From positions 62,001 through 126,000 of the forward strand of contig CAAFZT010000048.1 of the NCBI GenBank assembly GCA_900767605.1: a stretch of 64,000 nt of DNA, in the 5' to 3' direction. Position numbers and translations under genes: made by a program. Origin of the DNA: Bacilli bacterium. GTDB lineage: Bacteria > Bacillota_I > Bacilli_A > RFN20 > CAG-826. Shown one piece after another: positions 60,907 through 64,000 of this stretch. The notes below the pieces were generated by a model. That model was not told the DNA's origin. It worked only from the letters and a program-made list of their open reading frames with translations, and ran no database searches. Each line of letters begins with the position of its first letter. Positions within the stretch are counted from its first letter, which is position 1.

Positions 60907-60936
60907 GGTTTGATACAATGTTATCAAGCCTTTTTT
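60907..60936 (+). terminator. tRNA-Thr terminator
   Basis: GGTTTGATA (60907-60915) pairs with TATCAAGCC (60922-60930), then six T. Confidence 0.85.
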
Positions 60937-60988
60937 CTTTGTTCATTCAAGTACGGCGCAACGCTTGTGCGGAGCAAATTAAATAGAG

Positions 60989-61174
60989 TTGTTATTGGAG
61001 GCTACAATAGAACGTCATTCCAAAAGCGGTATTATTAGTTTGATATTGTGGACAATATTCATGTATGTTCCGCACTTATTCTTTTGGGGACCATTATGTT
61101 GCGTGAGATCGTGCGAAAGCAACAAGTACAAGTATTTTAGGGTTTGTAATGCAGCCTTCGGATTGCTATTGTAA
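60989..61174 (+). pseudogene. Fragment of a small membrane protein
   Basis: An open frame beginning with TTG and encoding IISLILWTIFMYVPHLFFWG with cysteines after it. It has no good start, ends abruptly, and differs in composition from its neighbours. It lies in the otherwise empty stretch 60937-61250, which also holds two short hairpins: ACGTTTG/CAAACGT near 61178 and AGCGTAG/CTACGCT near 61213. Confidence 0.35.
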
Positions 61175-61250
61175 GTAACGTTTGTTGGCAAACGTGACAA
61201 AACGTCTAAAAGCGTAGCGGGACTACGCTAAACAAAAAATCGAGTTAACT

Positions 61251-61798
61251 ATGCAAATTGAAATTGAGTTTAATTCAGATTACAAGGGTAAAACAAAGGA
61301 TACCATTCGCACCAAACTTAAGGCTTTTTTGACATTGTTTTTGCTTGGCTTAGTCGGAACAGCGGTAGGTATATTTGTTGCGTTAGTACGGATTGACGGC
61401 AGTTATATCCCTCCTTGGGAAAATATTTTGGGAATAGCGATTGTAGTTTGCGGAGTATTGTTCGTGCTGGCCTCGCCCGCGGTGCTGTTTTTTACCAAGT
61501 TTAATAAAGGTTTTTTGGAAAAGTACGTATCGTTTTTGACAAAAATCTAGACAACAACGAATGGGCATATCTTTTGACGACGACTCGCAGAGGAAAGCCC
61601 TATGAGGACTCGGGCTACCTAAACCTCATTACCGTCAAAAAAGATTTGGCTGAGATTACCACAATGAACGGTAAAACTTTTTTTGTTCCGCTCTTGGAAC
61701 TAAGCGAGGGACAGCGCGGTTTGCTTGTGGAAATTTCCAAAGAAATTAAGCAAAAACGTATCGATGCGACAGTCAACGCTTCTTCCGACAAGAAATGA
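61251..61798 (+). pseudogene. Frameshifted YcxB-like membrane protein gene
   Basis: Frame 1 (61251-61550) gives MQIEIEFNSDYKGK, two membrane helices and FNKGFLEK, then closes. Frame 3 is open across the junction and continues VRIVFDKNLDNNEWAYLL, then LNLITVKKDLAEITTMNGKT and FVPLLELSEGQRGLLVEI to 61798. Joined near the TTTTTT run at about 61511, the two give one protein of about 180 residues in the style of YcxB-like proteins (two helices, then a beta-rich cytoplasmic domain). A single indel explains it. No Shine-Dalgarno precedes the ATG. Confidence 0.6.
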
Positions 61799-62125
61799 CA
61801 AAACCGACAAGGGGGTTTCTTTTGCCCCTGAAATTGCGATACCACAATTACTAAAATGGGCTCAATCACTCCAAAATACAGGCGGATATTTACGCTGATA
61901 AGGAGGATGACGACGCCTATTTTTGGACGAGACAATGTAGGTACGTTCCGCAACTGACCAAGGTAGAGAAAAAAACTGGGGTCAAGTAGTCAAGGTGGGG
62001 CTATGCTTCCCAAAAGCATAAACTTTCTGCAAGTCTCCGCTTTATAGACCGTCGTTCGAAAACAAGGCTATTTATCCGTTGTTTCACATTGGAGAAAAAA
62101 TTCTGATAAAAACTGAAAATACTTA
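61799..62125. other. Empty, probably decayed stretch before tRNA-Val
   Basis: No supported gene. A GGGG/CCCC hairpin lies near 61811-61828. Short frames such as ADKEDDDAYFWTRQ near 61896 could be remnants of inserted DNA. Confidence 0.4.
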
Positions 62126-62154
62126 TTGCAAGGCAAGTTGCCCTTCCCTATAAT
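62126..62154 (+). promoter_or_regulatory. tRNA-Val promoter
   Basis: TTGCAA (62126-62131), 17-base spacer, TATAAT (62149-62154). Confidence 0.8.
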
Positions 62155-62189
62155 AACGAAGCCGTTTAAAGCGGTACCTTCAAAATCAT

Positions 62190-62265
62190 GGGTGTTTAGC
62201 TCAGCTGGGAGAGCACCTGTTTGACGTACAGGAGGTCACAGGTTCGATCCCTGTAGCACCCACCA
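62190..62265 (+). tRNA. tRNA-Val (anticodon GAC)
   Basis: 76 bases with CCA encoded. GGGTGTT pairs with AGCACCC apart from one mismatch; the anticodon arm is CCTGT-TTGACGT-ACAGG; GGTTCGATCC forms the T loop region. Confidence 0.95.
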
Positions 62266-62276
62266 TGATGAAAATG

Positions 62277-62300
62277 AACCACCTTCGGGTGGTTTTTTTC
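62277..62300 (+). terminator. tRNA-Val terminator
   Basis: AACCACC-TTCG-GGTGGTT (62277-62294), a very stable tetraloop hairpin followed by a run of T. Confidence 0.9.
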
Positions 62301-62329
62301 GTACCGTTGGCCTAGAATGGATTCATTCT

Positions 62330-63127
62330 ATGAAATACCCTTATGCTCATCGAAAGGCCATACCGTTTTGCTTCCTTAATGTCATTACCTTCGGCATCTA
62401 TGGGTGCGTTGTTTTGTCTCGCGTGGATCAAGAGATGAACCACCTTGTCATTGGGCACGACGATTATAAGACCACCCCGCGTTATTGGCCTTGGTACGTG
62501 CTAGGCTGGGCTACCTTTATGGTTGCTCCGTTTGTTTGGCAAATTCGCCTTGCCTCTAAATTAGGGAGATTTGCTAAAGAGATGAAGGTGGGTTCTCCCC
62601 GTTTATCTGGTCTTTCTTTTGCAATGTGGTCCACGTTTGGCACATTGATTCTTGTTGGTCCTTTTATTGCTTGGCATCGCGTGTTCTCTTTGCTTAATTT
62701 CCTAGAAGACGCTGCCAATCACGAAGCGGAAGTTCGAGAATTGGCGAAAGTCAAATCGCAAAACGGCGAGCCAAATGTTTTATTTGCTTCTATGGAAGAA
62801 GTGAAAAGAGACGAAACACCGAAAAAGGATCCTAACGAAGCCATTATCTCTTTTGCCCACAGCAACGTTAAAGAAGAATCGCAGGAAGAATCCCCCACTC
62901 CCCTCGAAACTAATTCCGAATCGAAAGTAGCGGAATTGCCGCCGTTAACGGAAGAAGAACAGCTTTTGCATCGCTATTCTTCTTATCCAGAAGGACCATT
63001 CAAGATTCGTTTTGAATCCGGGCGGCTCTTGCGAGGATTTGCAACAAAAGAAGTGGCAATCGCCTTTTCCAAAGAATTGGCCGAAATCAAAGATGTTCGA
63101 GTCCGATATCGAAAAAAACGTCAGTAG
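62330..63127 (+). CDS. DUF4234-like membrane protein
   Basis: 265 residues. PFCFLNVITFGIYGCVVLSR with VDQEMNHL is the DUF4234 start, a four-helix module of unknown role that fills residues 1-130. A charged linker and a C-terminal basic domain (PFKIRFESGRLLRGF, ending VRYRKKRQ) follow. It lies between tRNA-Val and tRNA-Gly. TAGAAT is 11 bases before the ATG and no Shine-Dalgarno is seen. Confidence 0.78.
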   Translation: MKYPYAHRKAIPFCFLNVITFGIYGCVVLSRVDQEMNHLVIGHDDYKTTPRYWPWYVLGWATFMVAPFVWQIRLASKLGRFAKEMKVGSPRLSGLSFAMWSTFGTLILVGPFIAWHRVFSLLNFLEDAANHEAEVRELAKVKSQNGEPNVLFASMEEVKRDETPKKDPNEAIISFAHSNVKEESQEESPTPLETNSESKVAELPPLTEEEQLLHRYSSYPEGPFKIRFESGRLLRGFATKEVAIAFSKELAEIKDVRVRYRKKRQ

Positions 63128-63152
63128 ACAAGGGGTAAAAAACGTCTATAAT
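63125..63152 (+). promoter_or_regulatory. tRNA-Gly promoter
   Basis: TAGACA (63125-63130), 16-base spacer, TATAAT (63147-63152), 9 bases before the tRNA. The -35 box overlaps the end of the preceding gene. Confidence 0.7.
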
Positions 63153-63161
63153 AACAAACGC

Positions 63162-63235
63162 GCACCCTTAGTTCAGTGGTAGAACATCGGCTTCCCAAGC
63201 CGAATATACGGGTTCGATTCCCGCAGGGTGCTCCA
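63162..63235 (+). tRNA. tRNA-Gly (anticodon CCC)
   Basis: 74 bases. GCACCCT pairs with AGGGTGC; the anticodon arm is TCGGC-TTCCCAA-GCCGA; the gene ends TCCA, so CCA is encoded. Confidence 0.95.
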
Positions 63236-63245
63236 TTTGAATTCT

Positions 63246-63276
63246 TCCCGGCTTTGCGTCGGGATTTTCTTTTTTG
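63246..63276 (+). terminator. tRNA-Gly terminator
   Basis: TCCCG (63246-63250) pairs with CGGGA (63260-63264), then TTTTCTTTTTT. Confidence 0.8.
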
Positions 63277-63453
63277 CGGGTTTATTAAAACCAATATGCC
63301 TCATAAAAGGGGCCACTAGACAATTTGGATAAAATTTCCCGCAATTCTATGAAAATTTTACTATTTTTTTTCGTAATTCTTTGCGGTTTCCATTTTCCTC
63401 CACTATCATTGAGTGGGCGCGATTTTTATTGTCACGCGTTTCGAGGTATTTAC

Positions 63454-64000
63454 ATGGCTCCCTTTCTCGACATGGGCAATCCAGTTTCTATCGTCGGACT
63501 GATTCTTTGCCTTATCATTCCACCACTCATTGATGTTGCTTTGTTTTATTTTTTGCGTCGACTTTTCGTACGTGTGTATCTTATTGTTACAGAAGTGCTG
63601 ATTTTCTTCGGCTGGTTCTTCGGCGTTGATCCCTTGCTTTATTTTGCCCTGGCCATGTTTGCCGTAGGGCTTGTCTTCTTCCTTACGATTAATAGTGCTG
63701 AAACCCGTGTTTTAGTCGCTAACAATATGAAGGGTCGTTCTATCGTGTCCTTCCGCCGCAACGTTTCGAAAAAACAAGGAGAAGCCCTCTTTGATCGAGA
63801 AGAAGTCTATGGCAAAGTTCGTGATGCCGTTTTATGGATGTCCAAACAAAAGATCGGCGCCATCATCACCTTCGAACGCAAAGATTCATTGGATGAGCAA
63901 ATGAAGTCGGGCACTCTGATCAAGGCGCCGGTTTCTGCTGAATTGCTTCAAACGATCTTCTATCCCGGAACCCGTTTGCACGATGGGGCCGTTGTGATTC
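63454..64000 (+). CDS. cdaA: Diadenylate cyclase CdaA, 3' end cut by window edge
   Basis: The first 182 residues, from the ATG at 63454 after GAGGTATTTAC. Three membrane helices lie at about residues 10-85, then the DisA_N cyclase domain: SKQKIGAIITFERKDSLDE and GTRLHDGAVVI, whose DGA is a catalytic and ATP-binding motif. It makes the essential second messenger c-di-AMP, which governs potassium and turgor in Bacillota. The expected partner ybbR (cdaR) would lie beyond the edge. Confidence 0.93.
   Translation, partial: MAPFLDMGNPVSIVGLILCLIIPPLIDVALFYFLRRLFVRVYLIVTEVLIFFGWFFGVDPLLYFALAMFAVGLVFFLTINSAETRVLVANNMKGRSIVSFRRNVSKKQGEALFDREEVYGKVRDAVLWMSKQKIGAIITFERKDSLDEQMKSGTLIKAPVSAELLQTIFYPGTRLHDGAVVI

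Noticed and set aside
7704..61905. A shared 16-mer (ATTTACGCTGATAAGG) near 7704 and 61889
   Set aside because: One match of this length is expected by chance in a window of this size, and the flanks show no similarity.
1..64000. CRISPR arrays, insertion sequences, prophage or a replication origin
   Set aside because: I saw no array with regular spacers, no transposase or integrase motifs, and no DnaA-box cluster.

Overview
The window is a gene-dense piece of a bacterial chromosome of moderate GC. All three stop codons are in normal use, Shine-Dalgarno sequences are strong (AAGGAGG) and promoters have the TTGNNN / TATAAT form. The gene content points to a Bacillota (Firmicutes) host: a DUF1846 protein, a THF riboswitch with an S component, a CsoR/CopA pair, MarR- and TetR-linked ABC exporters, ROK proteins and CdaA. 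A gut Bacilli relative (Erysipelotrichia/RF39-like) is my guess from style only; no 16S gene is present.

Layout. 1-9.4 kb is accessory: a truncated DUF4143 ATPase, a lipoprotein/secreted-protein pair, two near-identical long hairpins, a DUF6930-like protein, a DUF3990 ADP-ribosyltransferase-like toxin with its HTH partner, and a higBA-type toxin-antitoxin pair whose antitoxin is fused to an ImmA/IrrE-like peptidase. 9.4-14.7 kb is a carbohydrate cluster (ROK sugar kinase, TIM-barrel glycosidase-like protein, SGNH esterase, alpha/beta esterase) ending in a nitroreductase. 14.7-19.2 kb holds a Schlafen-AlbA regulator with its own operator and the copper module csoR-copA, in which a CopZ domain is fused to the end of CopA. 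19.2-26.1 kb has a LysR/MATE pair, DUF1846, rhamnose isomerase and a second DUF4143 ATPase behind phased repeats. 26.2-38.6 kb has glf, two drug-export-like ABC modules with MarR and TetR regulators, and folT under a THF riboswitch. 38.6-50.6 kb has SNF2 and SWIM proteins, exonuclease III, a HEPN-like protein, an M18 aminopeptidase, an RlaP-like nucleotidyltransferase, a ROK repressor and MscS. 50.7-54 kb is an unrecognised operon of a HAD phosphatase, three small helical proteins and a 594-residue membrane protein. 54-64 kb has a YegP-repeat membrane protein, uridine kinase, a CPA2 antiporter and three tRNA genes with a decayed insert between two of them; it ends inside cdaA.

Several observations concern DNA-level control rather than genes. 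Both DUF4143 ATPase genes have helically phased direct repeats with a shared core upstream. The AlbA gene carries three tandem copies of its presumed operator inside its own coding sequence. CopA contains an in-frame internal start with a perfect Shine-Dalgarno that could release free CopZ. At least eight genes have a -10 box only 6-8 bases before the ATG and no Shine-Dalgarno, which suggests frequent leaderless transcription.

All family assignments come from reading motifs; no database search was run.
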